A DNA stretch of 64,000 bases. Origin: Loki-b32 sp964493385. GTDB lineage: Archaea; Asgardarchaeota; Lokiarchaeia; Sigyniarchaeales; SOKP01. The translations under genes and the position numbers were made by a program. This document shows positions 25,248 to 33,926 of this stretch, one piece after another (positions within the stretch are counted from its first letter, which is position 1; every line of letters begins with the position of its first letter). The stretch covers positions 1-64,000 of the forward strand of contig CAZBNW010000003.1 of NCBI GenBank assembly GCA_964493385.1, given 5' to 3'. The notes beneath the pieces are model-generated. The model was not told the DNA's origin, made no database searches, and worked only from the letters and a program-made list of their open reading frames with translations.

Positions 25248-25823
25248 ATGGACGTAAGTGAAGTTAGGGAGCATTTAGGAGAGGAGTTTGGCTTTATTTT
25301 TGAGAATACCAATCCCATTGTTCAAGAGCTAGAATTAGATCTTAAAGCGAAAATTTTAGATATAGGAACTGGGGAAGGTAGAATGGCAATAACTCTTGCG
25401 TTAAACGACTATAAAGTGCTTACCGGAGAATTAGAAAGTGACGAGTCAGAGTATGCTAAAAAAAACTGGTTAGAATCTGCTAAAAAAGTAGGAGTCGATC
25501 ATTTAATTACCTACAAACCAATTAACGCCGAAGTAATGCCCTTTGAAGATGAATCTTTCGATGCCATATTTTTATCTGGAACTTTGCATCATATTGAAGA
25601 TCAACAGGCGGCTTTTAGCGAAAGCGTTCGGGTACTTAAATCTGATGGAATAATATGTATTTTCGAACCTAACCCCTTAGCATTAGGCATAATACGGGAA
25701 AGAAAGTTTCCAAACCATCCACACGCTGCTGATCCTAGAAAATATAATAAGAAATCGCAATTACCTGTGGAGATTAAAAAAACCTATTTTTACGATGCTT
25801 ATATTTTTCATAAAAGAAAGTAA
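25248..25823 (+). CDS. class I SAM-dependent methyltransferase
   Basis: 191 aa with SAM motif I (ILDIGTGEGRMAITLAL), the acidic end of strand 2 (TGELESDE), motif post-I/II (NAEVMPFEDESFDAIFLSG) and motif III (VRVLKSDGIICIFEPNPLA), i.e. the Methyltransf_11 pattern. The TLHHIED stretch is typical of small-molecule or lipid methyltransferases. The C-terminus is short, without an added domain. Likely soluble. It lies 35 bp before the flavodoxin gene and may share a transcript. The substrate cannot be named from sequence. Confidence 0.85.
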   Translation: MDVSEVREHLGEEFGFIFENTNPIVQELELDLKAKILDIGTGEGRMAITLALNDYKVLTGELESDESEYAKKNWLESAKKVGVDHLITYKPINAEVMPFEDESFDAIFLSGTLHHIEDQQAAFSESVRVLKSDGIICIFEPNPLALGIIRERKFPNHPHAADPRKYNKKSQLPVEIKKTYFYDAYIFHKRK

Positions 25824-25858
25824 TTAAATTTTAAATTGTATAAAATGAGGGATAAAAA

Positions 25859-26422
25859 ATGGAAAAAACCAAAGTATTAATTGCTTATGGTACTCGTTAT
25901 GGAGCAACAACTGGTACCGCTGAAGAAATTGCTAAGGTTCTTCAAGGTGAAGAATTTGCGGTAAAAGTGGTTAATCTCAAAGAAGAAAAGGTCAAAGATA
26001 TCACAGAATATGAACTTGTTATAGTTGGGAGTGGAATGAAAATAAACATGTGGACGAGCAAAGCTAAAGCATTTTTAAACAAATTTAGCGGTAAGCTCAA
26101 GAAAAAGAAAGTGGCGATCTTCGTGTCGTCTGGTGGACGTGCGCTCATGGAATATAAAGGAGAATATGATGAAATTAATAGGATTACAAAAAAATATCTT
26201 GAAGATAAAGCTTCTAAATATAGTTTAAATCCAATTTCAATGAATATGTTTGGAGGTATCTGGGACTATAATCAGATGGGTAAAATTTATAGAAAAGCCC
26301 TAGATGCTGAAAAAGACAATTTCATTCCGGCTGGATTTAAAGAAACAGAGCCAGGAGTTTATGATTCAAGAAATTGGGATGAAATTCGTAAATGGGCTAA
26401 AGACTTAGCTAGTAAGATTTAA
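25859..26422 (+). CDS. flavodoxin-like protein (HemG/Flavodoxin_5 type)
   Basis: 187 aa. The FMN phosphate loop is visible near the N-terminus (VLIAYGTRYGATTGTAEEIA), followed by IVGSGMKINMWTSKAKAFL, where G-S-G-M is the second FMN-contact strand, and VAIFVSSGGRALMEY. The ending (GFKETEPGVYDSRNWDEIR) matches Flavodoxin_5 proteins related to menaquinone-dependent protoporphyrinogen oxidase, but those enzymes are bacterial and no other haem gene is nearby, so I read it as a general electron carrier or quinone reductase. GAGGGA lies upstream of the ATG. The neighbouring AOR and FAD dehydrogenase genes would be natural redox partners. Confidence 0.8.
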   Translation: MEKTKVLIAYGTRYGATTGTAEEIAKVLQGEEFAVKVVNLKEEKVKDITEYELVIVGSGMKINMWTSKAKAFLNKFSGKLKKKKVAIFVSSGGRALMEYKGEYDEINRITKKYLEDKASKYSLNPISMNMFGGIWDYNQMGKIYRKALDAEKDNFIPAGFKETEPGVYDSRNWDEIRKWAKDLASKI

Positions 26423-26590
26423 ATCCACCCTTTTCGGAATAAGACATTTTAAGAACATTCTATATCTTTTTTTTAAATATTTAACTTAGATTTGTTTAAA
26501 TAAGATTTAATTCTAAAGTCTCATTAAATCATCCATAGTTTAAAATCATCTTTTTAATTTAATATTTAAAATTTTATTGAGTGAAAATCT

Positions 26591-28771
26591 ATGATATTAA
26601 CAGAAATTAAATATGAAATTCACGAAGTACAAAAGGGTTATGCTAATAGAACCTTATATATTAATCTCACTAAAAATGAGATTGTAATAAAACCAGTCAC
26701 AGATGAGATGAAGGAAAAATTCATAGGTGGTAAAGGCTTCGATCTTTGGCTCATGTGGAACTCTCTCCCCAAAGATAGAATAAAAAAATGGGATGATCCT
26801 GAAAATGAAATTTGTATTTCCTCCGGTCCATTAGGAGGTAGTATTTTTTATCCAGGATCAGGTAAATCCTTAGTTACTTCAATATCTCCTTTGACAGGTA
26901 TAATTGTCGATAGCAATGTAGGTGGTTATTTTGGACCCTATCTTAAGTTTTCTGGATTTGATGCCATTGAGATTCAAGGAAAGGCAGATGGCGATGTAAT
27001 AATCTATATTGATGGAATAGAAGGAGTAGTCCAAATATATCGAGTACAAGATTCAGATGGATTTTCAAAATATTCACATGAACTAACTCAACAATTAACA
27101 GACAAATATGCAAAAGAGGATGCTGAAAAGAGACAGATTTCAGTGGTAAGCAGTGGTCCAGCAGCTAAACACTCAAAATGGGGGATGCTGAATTTTTCTT
27201 GGTACACCACTACTCGTAAATATGCTTCTGTTAAACAAGCGGGGAGAGGTGGAATAGGTACTGTATTTACTGATAAAAAAATAAAGGCCTTAGTTTGTCG
27301 TACTCCTAGAGTCACAGTAAAATCAAATAATCCTGCAGATTTAGAGACTGCTAGAGATTTGGGAAAAATACATAGTAAGGAAATAGTTAATATTGATCCC
27401 TCCCAGAATGAAATGAGGAGAGTTGGAACGGGATATTTGCCTGATATAATGAATATTGTTGATCTTTTACCAGTTGAAAATTTTCGTTATGGCTCTCATA
27501 AAGAAATAAAAGATAAAGGAATCCCTTATAATCGTGAAGAGATGCGTAAAGTTTATAATGTTAAAGAAGGTACAGATGGTTGTTGGATTGGTTGTACAAT
27601 GAGCTGCTCACACTATACAACTGGACATAAAGTTATGACTGGTCCTTTTAAAGGTCAAGATGTGATCGTAGATGGTCCAGAATATGAAACTATAGCAGGA
27701 TGTGGATCAAATTGGGGTGTTTGGGATATAAAATGGGTTCTTGAAGTGAATTTCTATTGTGATACATACGGATTGGACACTATCTCAACAGGTACTGGAA
27801 TTGGGTTTGTGATGGAATGTTTTGAGGAAGGAATCCTAAATAAAGAAATCACGGGAGGTCTTGAGCTTAATTTCGGAAATGCTGAAGCTGCTCTAGAATT
27901 ATTGCATCAGATGGCGCGAGGAGAAGGTTTTGGTGTAATAGTTGGTAAAGGAATAAGAGAAATGAAAAAATATTTTGCTGAGAATTATGGTAGAGATCCT
28001 CAATTTCTTCAGGATATTGGCATGGAACATAAAGGATTAGAATTTTCTGAATATATAACAAAAGAATCCCTTGCTCAACAGGGTGGATATGGGTTAGCAC
28101 TCAAAGGACCTCAACATGATGAAGCATGGTTAATTTTTGAAGATATGGTAAGAAATACAATTCCAACATTTGAAGATAAAGCTAAGGCATTAAAGTGGTT
28201 TCCTTATTGGCGTACTTGGTTCGGATTGAATGGTCTTTGTAAATTACCTTGGAATGATGCAATAGGCCCACAAAATAAAGAGCTTCCTATAAAAGATCCT
28301 AATACAGGAGAACTCCTCCAAGCAAGGATACCTTATCATGTTGAATGGTATGCTAAATTTTTTTCAGCAGTTACTGGAAAAGATTCTAATCCAGATGATC
28401 TTATTAAAATGTCAGAACGAGTTTACAATTTTCAAAGAATTTTTAATATTCGCTTAGGACAAGGTTTACGTGACGGAGACTCGAATCTACCTTATAGAGC
28501 AATGGGACCTGTTTTACCTTTAGAATACGAGAGTCGCCAAGAGAGATATGATAACCAACTACAAGAATTAGGAATCCACTTAGCTGATAAAACAACAGAA
28601 GAAAAGATTAAAATTCTTCGAAAACATCGCGAAGAACAATATTCGAAACTTCAAGATGCTGTGTATAAAGAACGGGGATGGAATCAAAATGGTTGCCCAA
28701 CAATTGAAAAAGTTAAAGAACTCGGAATTGATTATGAAGATGTCATAAAGTTCATAAAACCTCATCAATGA
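26591..28771 (+). CDS. tungsten aldehyde:ferredoxin oxidoreductase (AOR family)
   Basis: 726 aa, longer than typical AOR (~600). The N-terminal domain starts YANRTLYINLTKNEIVIKPV then FIGGKGFDLWLMW, as in AOR, and continues with the pterin-binding SSGPLGGSIFYPGSGKS and SGFDAIEIQGKA. The 4Fe-4S ligands are in DGCWIGCTMSCSH (C331, C335, C339) with a later Cys in GLCKLPW. AORs oxidise aldehydes to acids with reduction of ferredoxin and use a tungstopterin cofactor; amino-acid-fermenting archaea employ several paralogues. The substrate is not evident; ornithine/proline catabolism next door suggests an amino-acid-derived aldehyde. Immediately followed (31 bp) by the FAD dehydrogenase gene, so probably one operon. 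Confidence 0.85.
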   Translation: MILTEIKYEIHEVQKGYANRTLYINLTKNEIVIKPVTDEMKEKFIGGKGFDLWLMWNSLPKDRIKKWDDPENEICISSGPLGGSIFYPGSGKSLVTSISPLTGIIVDSNVGGYFGPYLKFSGFDAIEIQGKADGDVIIYIDGIEGVVQIYRVQDSDGFSKYSHELTQQLTDKYAKEDAEKRQISVVSSGPAAKHSKWGMLNFSWYTTTRKYASVKQAGRGGIGTVFTDKKIKALVCRTPRVTVKSNNPADLETARDLGKIHSKEIVNIDPSQNEMRRVGTGYLPDIMNIVDLLPVENFRYGSHKEIKDKGIPYNREEMRKVYNVKEGTDGCWIGCTMSCSHYTTGHKVMTGPFKGQDVIVDGPEYETIAGCGSNWGVWDIKWVLEVNFYCDTYGLDTISTGTGIGFVMECFEEGILNKEITGGLELNFGNAEAALELLHQMARGEGFGVIVGKGIREMKKYFAENYGRDPQFLQDIGMEHKGLEFSEYITKESLAQQGGYGLALKGPQHDEAWLIFEDMVRNTIPTFEDKAKALKWFPYWRTWFGLNGLCKLPWNDAIGPQNKELPIKDPNTGELLQARIPYHVEWYAKFFSAVTGKDSNPDDLIKMSERVYNFQRIFNIRLGQGLRDGDSNLPYRAMGPVLPLEYESRQERYDNQLQELGIHLADKTTEEKIKILRKHREEQYSKLQDAVYKERGWNQNGCPTIEKVKELGIDYEDVIKFIKPHQ

Positions 28772-28802
28772 ATATTCTTAAAAATACCAATTTAGATTTT
28801 AA

Positions 28803-30884
28803 ATGGAAGATATAAAAACACATCCTATTTTAGAGGTACCAGAAAGAAAAAAGATAAATTTTAGTTTTGATGGTAAAAAGTTAACTGGATTTGAAGGAAT
28901 GGTTATATCTTCTGCACTTTTTCTTAATAAAATAAAAATTTTTGGTTATCACGTAAAGGATAACAGCCCACAGGGTATGTTTTGTGCTAATGGACAATGT
29001 GCTCAATGTAATGTCATTGTAGATGATATTCCTGTAAAAGCATGCATGACACTTCTTAAGGAGGGGATGGTAATAGAAAGTTGTAATGGATTGCCAGAAT
29101 TACCGGCTATTGATATCCCTGTGACTGTTGGAGATTCTGAAATTATCGACACAGAAGTGCTTGTGATTGGTGCTGGTCCAGCTGGATTATCAGCCACAAA
29201 AATATTAGGAGAAAATAAAATTGCGGTGATCTTAATAGATGACAAAACTGAACTTGGAGGTAAATTAGTTCTTCAGACACATAAATTTTTTGGCTCAGAA
29301 AAAGATGTATATGCTGGCAAACGTGGTATAGACATTGCGAAAATTTTAGGAGAATCTATACGAGAGTTATCGAATGTTAAAGTTTGGCTAAACAGTGTTT
29401 GTTTAGCAGTATTTAGTGATGGAATGGTAGGAATTTTAAAGGATAATAAGTATGTATTGGTAAAGCCTAAGTACTTATTAATTGCTACTGGCGCACGGGA
29501 AAAAATGTTAGTTTTTCCTGGAAATACTCTTCCTGGAGTATATGGTGCTGGAGCTTTTCAAACCTTAGTAAATCGTGATTTGATAAAAGCCGCGGACAAA
29601 ATTTTTATTGTTGGAGGAGGGAATGTTGGTTTAATTGCTGGATATCATGCAATACAAGCCGGAATAGAAGTGGTCGGTTTAATTGAAGCATTACCTCAAT
29701 GTGGCGGTTATAGAGTTCATGAAGATAAACTTAGAAGATTAGGTGTTCCAATTTATACAAGCTATACAATTGTATCTGCAAATGGAGAAAATAATGTAGA
29801 ATCTATAACAGTTGCACAAATCGATAAAAATTTTAATGTTATATCTGGGACTGAAAAAACATTTCCTTGTGATACAATTTTAATTGCTGTAGGATTAAAT
29901 CCTGTTGATGAATTTTATCAGAAGGCAAAAGAATTTGGATTTAAGGTTTGGGTTGCTGGTGATGCTCAAGAAATCGCTGAGGCTTCTGCTGCTATATTTA
30001 CTGGGAGAATTGAAGCTTTAAAGATTCTTAAAGAAATTGGACTTGAAATTTCAGAAGACCTTAATGAATTAGAAGATTTCGCCGAAGTTATGAAAGCAAA
30101 ACCTCCACAACCTATTGAAACGAAAATAAGATTTAAAGAAGAAGGAATCTATCCTATTTTTTATTGTAATCAAGAAATTCCTTGTAATCCATGTACAACT
30201 GTATGTGATCAACAGCAAATTGAGACTATTGATGATTTAATTACTCAATTACCATATTTTAAGGGTGAACAAGATTGTATAGGATGTGGAAAATGTGTAG
30301 CTGTATGTCCTGGTTTAGCCGTTGTATTAATTGATTACCGAAAAGATAAAGGCAATCCACTAGTTACTTTTCCATTTGAACTTACTGAAAAAAAATTAGA
30401 AAAAGGACAAAAAGTTATTGTTGTTGGTAATGAAAAAGAATTAGGGGCATTTGAAATTCATAGATCAAGATTATTAAAAGAATTTCCTAAGACTCAACTA
30501 ATAACTATTAAATTACCATCAGAAATTGCAAAACAAGCTGTAGCAATTAAACTTTATGAGACTAAATTTAATGAGCCAATAGATTTATACCAACAATCAT
30601 TCACTGACGATGAAATAATAGTTTGTAGATGTGAACGTGTCTCGGTAGGCGAAATTCGAAGGTGGATACGTTCAGGAGTCAGAGATTTTAATGAATTGAA
30701 AGCTTTAACTAAAATAGGGATGGGAGCTTGTGGAGGTAAAACGTGCACTCCTTTAATTGAGAAAATATTTATGGAAGAGGGAGTGTCTATTGATGAGGTT
30801 ACTCCTGGTACAAAACGTCCTCTATTTATTGAAGTTCCAATGGGCATATTTGCTAATGTTGAAAATACAAAGGAGGAGCCGTAG
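28803..30884 (+). CDS. fused [2Fe-2S]/FAD/4Fe-4S/BFD oxidoreductase subunit
   Basis: 693 aa combining parts that are separate polypeptides elsewhere. Residues 18-85 are a [2Fe-2S] ferredoxin (FCANGQCAQC and VKACM: C61, C66, C69, C81). Residues ~118-420 are an NAD/FAD disulfide-reductase-like core (LVIGAGPAGLSA; IFIVGGGNVGL). Residues ~495-510 hold a 4Fe-4S ferredoxin motif (CIGCGKCVAVCPG). The end is a BFD-type [2Fe-2S] domain (VCRCERVSVGE ... GACGGKTCTP). This is the HcnA-HcnB or sarcosine/proline-dehydrogenase alpha layout in one chain. The DAO-type partner follows directly, so they likely form an amino-acid dehydrogenase feeding electrons to a carrier. Substrate may be proline-like; that is an inference from context. 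Confidence 0.8.
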   Translation: MEDIKTHPILEVPERKKINFSFDGKKLTGFEGMVISSALFLNKIKIFGYHVKDNSPQGMFCANGQCAQCNVIVDDIPVKACMTLLKEGMVIESCNGLPELPAIDIPVTVGDSEIIDTEVLVIGAGPAGLSATKILGENKIAVILIDDKTELGGKLVLQTHKFFGSEKDVYAGKRGIDIAKILGESIRELSNVKVWLNSVCLAVFSDGMVGILKDNKYVLVKPKYLLIATGAREKMLVFPGNTLPGVYGAGAFQTLVNRDLIKAADKIFIVGGGNVGLIAGYHAIQAGIEVVGLIEALPQCGGYRVHEDKLRRLGVPIYTSYTIVSANGENNVESITVAQIDKNFNVISGTEKTFPCDTILIAVGLNPVDEFYQKAKEFGFKVWVAGDAQEIAEASAAIFTGRIEALKILKEIGLEISEDLNELEDFAEVMKAKPPQPIETKIRFKEEGIYPIFYCNQEIPCNPCTTVCDQQQIETIDDLITQLPYFKGEQDCIGCGKCVAVCPGLAVVLIDYRKDKGNPLVTFPFELTEKKLEKGQKVIVVGNEKELGAFEIHRSRLLKEFPKTQLITIKLPSEIAKQAVAIKLYETKFNEPIDLYQQSFTDDEIIVCRCERVSVGEIRRWIRSGVRDFNELKALTKIGMGACGGKTCTPLIEKIFMEEGVSIDEVTPGTKRPLFIEVPMGIFANVENTKEEP

Positions 30885-32051
30885 ATGGTTGAATATGATG
30901 TGATTATCATTGGTGCTGGAAGTGTCGGTGTCCCAATTGCTTTAGCTACGGTAAATGATGGATTAGAAACATTAGTTATCGATTCTTTGCCTTCGGTTGC
31001 TCAAGCAGACAATAAGCATGCTATTGGCGGTATTAGAGCTACTCATTCCCATAAAGGAAAGATATGGTTATGCCAAAGGTCAATAGATATTTTTTCTTCT
31101 TGGGAAGAAAAGTATGGAGATGATATCTGGTGGGATCAAGGAGGTTATACTTTCTTAGCTTTTACAGAAGAACATGACAATTTCTTAAAAGATACAGTAA
31201 AACTTCAAAAGAGTTACGGTCTGAATATTAACTATGTTGACGCTGAAAGAATCAAAGAAATTATACCGGGAATCAATAATAATGAATTATTTGGTGGAAC
31301 ATATAGTCCTGAAGATGGTAATGCTTCACCTTTATTGGCTTTACATTCATTCTATAGGCATTCAAAAGATTTAGGGGCAAAATACCTTTTTAATGAGAAA
31401 GTTATTGATATCTTAACCAAAGGAGGTAAAGTTGTAGGGGTTAAAACTTCCAATGGAAAATATAATACCAACACTATTATTAATGCTGCAGGAGCTCATG
31501 CTAAAGAGATTGGTGATATGGTTAGTGTTAATACTCCAGTAGAACCAGAATCTCATGAAGCAGGAATAACTGAGCCGGTAAAGAAATTTTTCTCACCCAT
31601 GATTGTTGATATTAAACCATTTGTCGACCCTAAATTTGGAAATTCAAAAAACTATTATTTCTATCAAAATAAAGAAGGTAAAATTATTTTTTGTTTGAGC
31701 CCTGAACCAAACATTCCTGGAATTGACAGACGAGAAACGAGTTCTTTCCTACCTCAAATCTCAAAAAGAATGATTCAATTGTTGCCACGTTTAAGAAATA
31801 TAAAAGTTAGAAGAACTTGGCGTGGGTTATACCCTATGACTCCAGATGGAAATCCCATAATCGGTAAAAATAATGCACTAGAGGGTTATATTAATGCGGT
31901 TGGTATGGCTGGACAAGGTTTTATGTTAGGTCCTGGGGTAGGAGAACTTTTGAGTCGCCTTTTAACAGAAAGAGCAGATTCAAGGGATAACGAAATTTTA
32001 AATTCATTCTCTTGTAATCGTGATTTTTGTTTTGAAGAAGAATTAAAATAG
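30885..32051 (+). CDS. FAD-dependent amine/amino-acid dehydrogenase (DAO family)
   Basis: 388 aa with a dinucleotide-binding start (YDVIIIGAGSVGVPIALATV) and the DAO signature IGGIRATHSHKGKIW, then the substrate-domain strands and a C-terminal NAVGMAGQGFMLGPGVGELL that binds the FAD isoalloxazine. These are the hallmarks of sarcosine oxidase beta, proline dehydrogenase beta and HcnC. The start is the codon directly after the upstream stop with GGAGG in the preceding coding end, so the two subunits are coupled. It is expected to oxidise a secondary amine or amino acid and hand electrons to the multi-cluster subunit. Substrate not determinable by eye. Confidence 0.8.
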   Translation: MVEYDVIIIGAGSVGVPIALATVNDGLETLVIDSLPSVAQADNKHAIGGIRATHSHKGKIWLCQRSIDIFSSWEEKYGDDIWWDQGGYTFLAFTEEHDNFLKDTVKLQKSYGLNINYVDAERIKEIIPGINNNELFGGTYSPEDGNASPLLALHSFYRHSKDLGAKYLFNEKVIDILTKGGKVVGVKTSNGKYNTNTIINAAGAHAKEIGDMVSVNTPVEPESHEAGITEPVKKFFSPMIVDIKPFVDPKFGNSKNYYFYQNKEGKIIFCLSPEPNIPGIDRRETSSFLPQISKRMIQLLPRLRNIKVRRTWRGLYPMTPDGNPIIGKNNALEGYINAVGMAGQGFMLGPGVGELLSRLLTERADSRDNEILNSFSCNRDFCFEEELK

Positions 32052-32148
32052 CCAACGGAAAAAAAATCATATAAAAATTAACTTACATTTAAAATAACTT
32101 AAGAAAATTAGGTTTGTTTATTCAAATTTATGTAATAAGTGATTAAAA

Positions 32149-33081
32149 ATGGTTCGACATCTTTTAAAAGTCTCTGATTTTTCAAAAGAGGAATGCAAGA
32201 AGGTTATTAATAAATCAATTGAGATAAAGAAAAATCCTAAAAAATACACTTCTCTTTTAGAGGGGGAAACTCTATTAATGTTATTTGAAAAACCTTCATT
32301 GAGAACTCGAATATCTTTTGAAACAGGAATGCAACAATTAGGTGGACATGCGATTTTTTATTCAATAAAAGATTCTCCTTTAGGTAAAAAGGAAAATATA
32401 AGCGATACAGCAAAAGTTGCCTCAAGATTTGTAAATTTAATAGCTGCTCGAGTTTTTAAACGTCAAGATATATGGGATCTCGCTAAATATTCCGATGTTC
32501 CTGTTATTAATATGCTTGATGATTTTGCTCATCCATGCCAAATTCTTGGTGACTTTCAAACAATAAAAGAAAAAAAGAATCGACTCGATAACATGAAATT
32601 ATCCTATTTTGGAGATGCATACAATAATGTAACCTATGATTTAATGCGAATGTGTGCAATTTTTGGCTGGAGAATGGATGTTGCGTGTCCTAATGCACCT
32701 CAGTATTCTCCAGAACAAGAAGTTTTGGTTGAGGTTTCAGAACTTTCAAAACAAACTGGAGCTGACGTCCGTGTGGTTCATGATGCAATCGAAGCTGCTA
32801 GAGACGCAGACGTTATATATACTGATAGCTGGATGAGTTATGGTATACCACAAGAACAGGAAGAAAAACGGAAAAAAGCCTTTATGGTTTACCAAGTCTC
32901 TTCATCAATTATGGACGCTGCGAATTCCAATGCGGTATTTATGAATTGTTTACCGGCTATGCGAAATTACGAACAAACAGCTGAAGTAATTGATGGTCTA
33001 CAATCAATTGTTTTTGATCAGGCTGAAAATCGATTACATATTCAGAAAGCAATTATGTTATTTTTACGAAACAAATTTTAG
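32149..33081 (+). CDS. argF: ornithine carbamoyltransferase-family protein
   Basis: 310 aa with the carbamoyl-phosphate site FEKPSLRTRISFE and the HPCQILGD motif, plus the second-domain FGDAYNNVTYDLM. The substrate loops are unusual: DSWMSYG in place of the ornithine SMG motif, and MNCLPAMRN in place of HCLP (His replaced by Asn). The fold is clearly that of ornithine/putrescine-type carbamoyltransferases, but substrate preference may differ from ornithine. With a carbamate kinase and an ornithine aminotransferase close by, the phosphorolysis of citrulline (or a related ureide) to carbamoyl phosphate and then ATP is likely. No arginine deiminase is in the window. A VapBC pair intervenes before the kinase gene. 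Confidence 0.75.
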   Translation: MVRHLLKVSDFSKEECKKVINKSIEIKKNPKKYTSLLEGETLLMLFEKPSLRTRISFETGMQQLGGHAIFYSIKDSPLGKKENISDTAKVASRFVNLIAARVFKRQDIWDLAKYSDVPVINMLDDFAHPCQILGDFQTIKEKKNRLDNMKLSYFGDAYNNVTYDLMRMCAIFGWRMDVACPNAPQYSPEQEVLVEVSELSKQTGADVRVVHDAIEAARDADVIYTDSWMSYGIPQEQEEKRKKAFMVYQVSSSIMDAANSNAVFMNCLPAMRNYEQTAEVIDGLQSIVFDQAENRLHIQKAIMLFLRNKF

Positions 33082-33126
33082 GATAAGGTCTTTAAATCAA
33101 ATTCTAATCAATTTTATTTGAAAAGA

Positions 33127-33159
33127 ATTTAAATATGTGTATGTATATGTGCATACATA
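33127..33159 (+). promoter_or_regulatory. vapBC promoter and inverted-repeat operator
   Basis: ATTTAAATATG (33127-33137) is a TATA box about 27 bp before the vapB ATG, implying a leaderless transcript. TATGTAT at 33140-33146 and ATACATA at 33153-33159 are perfect 7-bp inverted arms with a 6-bp spacer covering the transcription start, the expected place for a VapB-VapC autorepressor site. Confidence 0.55.
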
Positions 33160-33398
33160 TGACTTCAAAAAATATTAGTATTACTGAGGATGTATATAAA
33201 AAATTAATGAAAATTAAGGGAGAAAATGAAAGTTTCTCTGAGCTTTTCCTAAGATTATTAAGAATCCAAAAAAGTAATATGGAAAAAACCTTTGGAGCAT
33301 GGAATCTTTCAAAAAAAGAGAGATCTGAGATTTGGGATGATATTTCAAATCGTTCTGGTCGTAGTTGGAAAAGATCAGAGATGGGTGAAATCAAGTGA
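33159..33398 (+). CDS. VapB-type antitoxin (DUF217-like)
   Basis: 79 aa from the ATG downstream of the inverted repeat (an in-frame ATG at 33135 would sit inside the TATA box). The N-terminus SKNISITEDVYKKLMKIKGE is the beta-strand plus helix of archaeal DUF217/VapB DNA-binding domains, with SFSELFLRLLR as the second helix of a ribbon-helix-helix dimer. The C-terminal tail (KERSEIWDDISNRSGRSW) would wrap around the toxin. It overlaps the PIN-domain toxin gene by 4 bp, the usual antitoxin-first arrangement. Expected to neutralise the toxin and repress its own promoter. Confidence 0.8.
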   Translation: MTSKNISITEDVYKKLMKIKGENESFSELFLRLLRIQKSNMEKTFGAWNLSKKERSEIWDDISNRSGRSWKRSEMGEIK

Positions 33399-33802
33399 TA
33401 ATTCTTGATACTTCTGCATGCATAGATTATCTAAACGGTAATAACGCCCTTAAAAAGGTTATCTCTGAACAAGAGAATCTTATTCATCTTACTTCAATTA
33501 CCATCTATGAAGTAAGTATCGGTCTAGAACGAACAAGAAGAAGAGTTTCCGAAGAGAGATATAAAGAACTGTATAAAACATGGATGGAATTCATTAGTGG
33601 TATGGAAATCTTCTCTTTAGGATTTAAAGAAGCGGAAAAAGCAGCAGAAATATATGATGTTCTTAAGTCCAAAGGTAAAATGATTGATGACAATGATATT
33701 TTAATTGCAGGAATAATGCTTTCAAATGGGATAAAAAAAATTATAACTAAAAATGTTAAATATTTTGAAATAATTGATGACATTGAACTAATTCAATATT
33801 AA
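33395..33802 (+). CDS. vapC: VapC-type PIN-domain toxin ribonuclease
   Basis: 135 aa with the PIN acidic residues: MIILDTSACIDYLNG (D5 and D11), IYEVSIGLER (E near 42) and MIDDNDILIAGIML (D residues around 98-100), ending TKNVKYFEIIDDIELI as in other VapC proteins. PIN toxins cut RNA, often tRNA or rRNA, when the antitoxin is degraded. Coupled to the antitoxin gene by an overlap. The pair sits between the carbamoyltransferase and carbamate kinase genes, an intrusion into an otherwise metabolic group, suggesting acquisition rather than function in that pathway. Confidence 0.85.
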   Translation: MIILDTSACIDYLNGNNALKKVISEQENLIHLTSITIYEVSIGLERTRRRVSEERYKELYKTWMEFISGMEIFSLGFKEAEKAAEIYDVLKSKGKMIDDNDILIAGIMLSNGIKKIITKNVKYFEIIDDIELIQY

Positions 33803-33926
33803 TTTAAAAAAAAAAATAAAGAAAATAAATAACAGCACTCATTTTACGAGAAAAATTTTAAATATTAAGTTGAATATTATTATTTTTTCCATATGTGTTA
33901 AACAACTTTATTTTGAAGGATTTTGC

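Noticed and set aside
25859..26422. HemG protoporphyrinogen oxidase
   Set aside because: Only the flavodoxin domain type matches; no haem pathway context.
33135..33158. Upstream ATG as start of vapB
   Set aside because: It lies within the TATA box and operator; the ATG at 33159 fits a leaderless transcript and family length.
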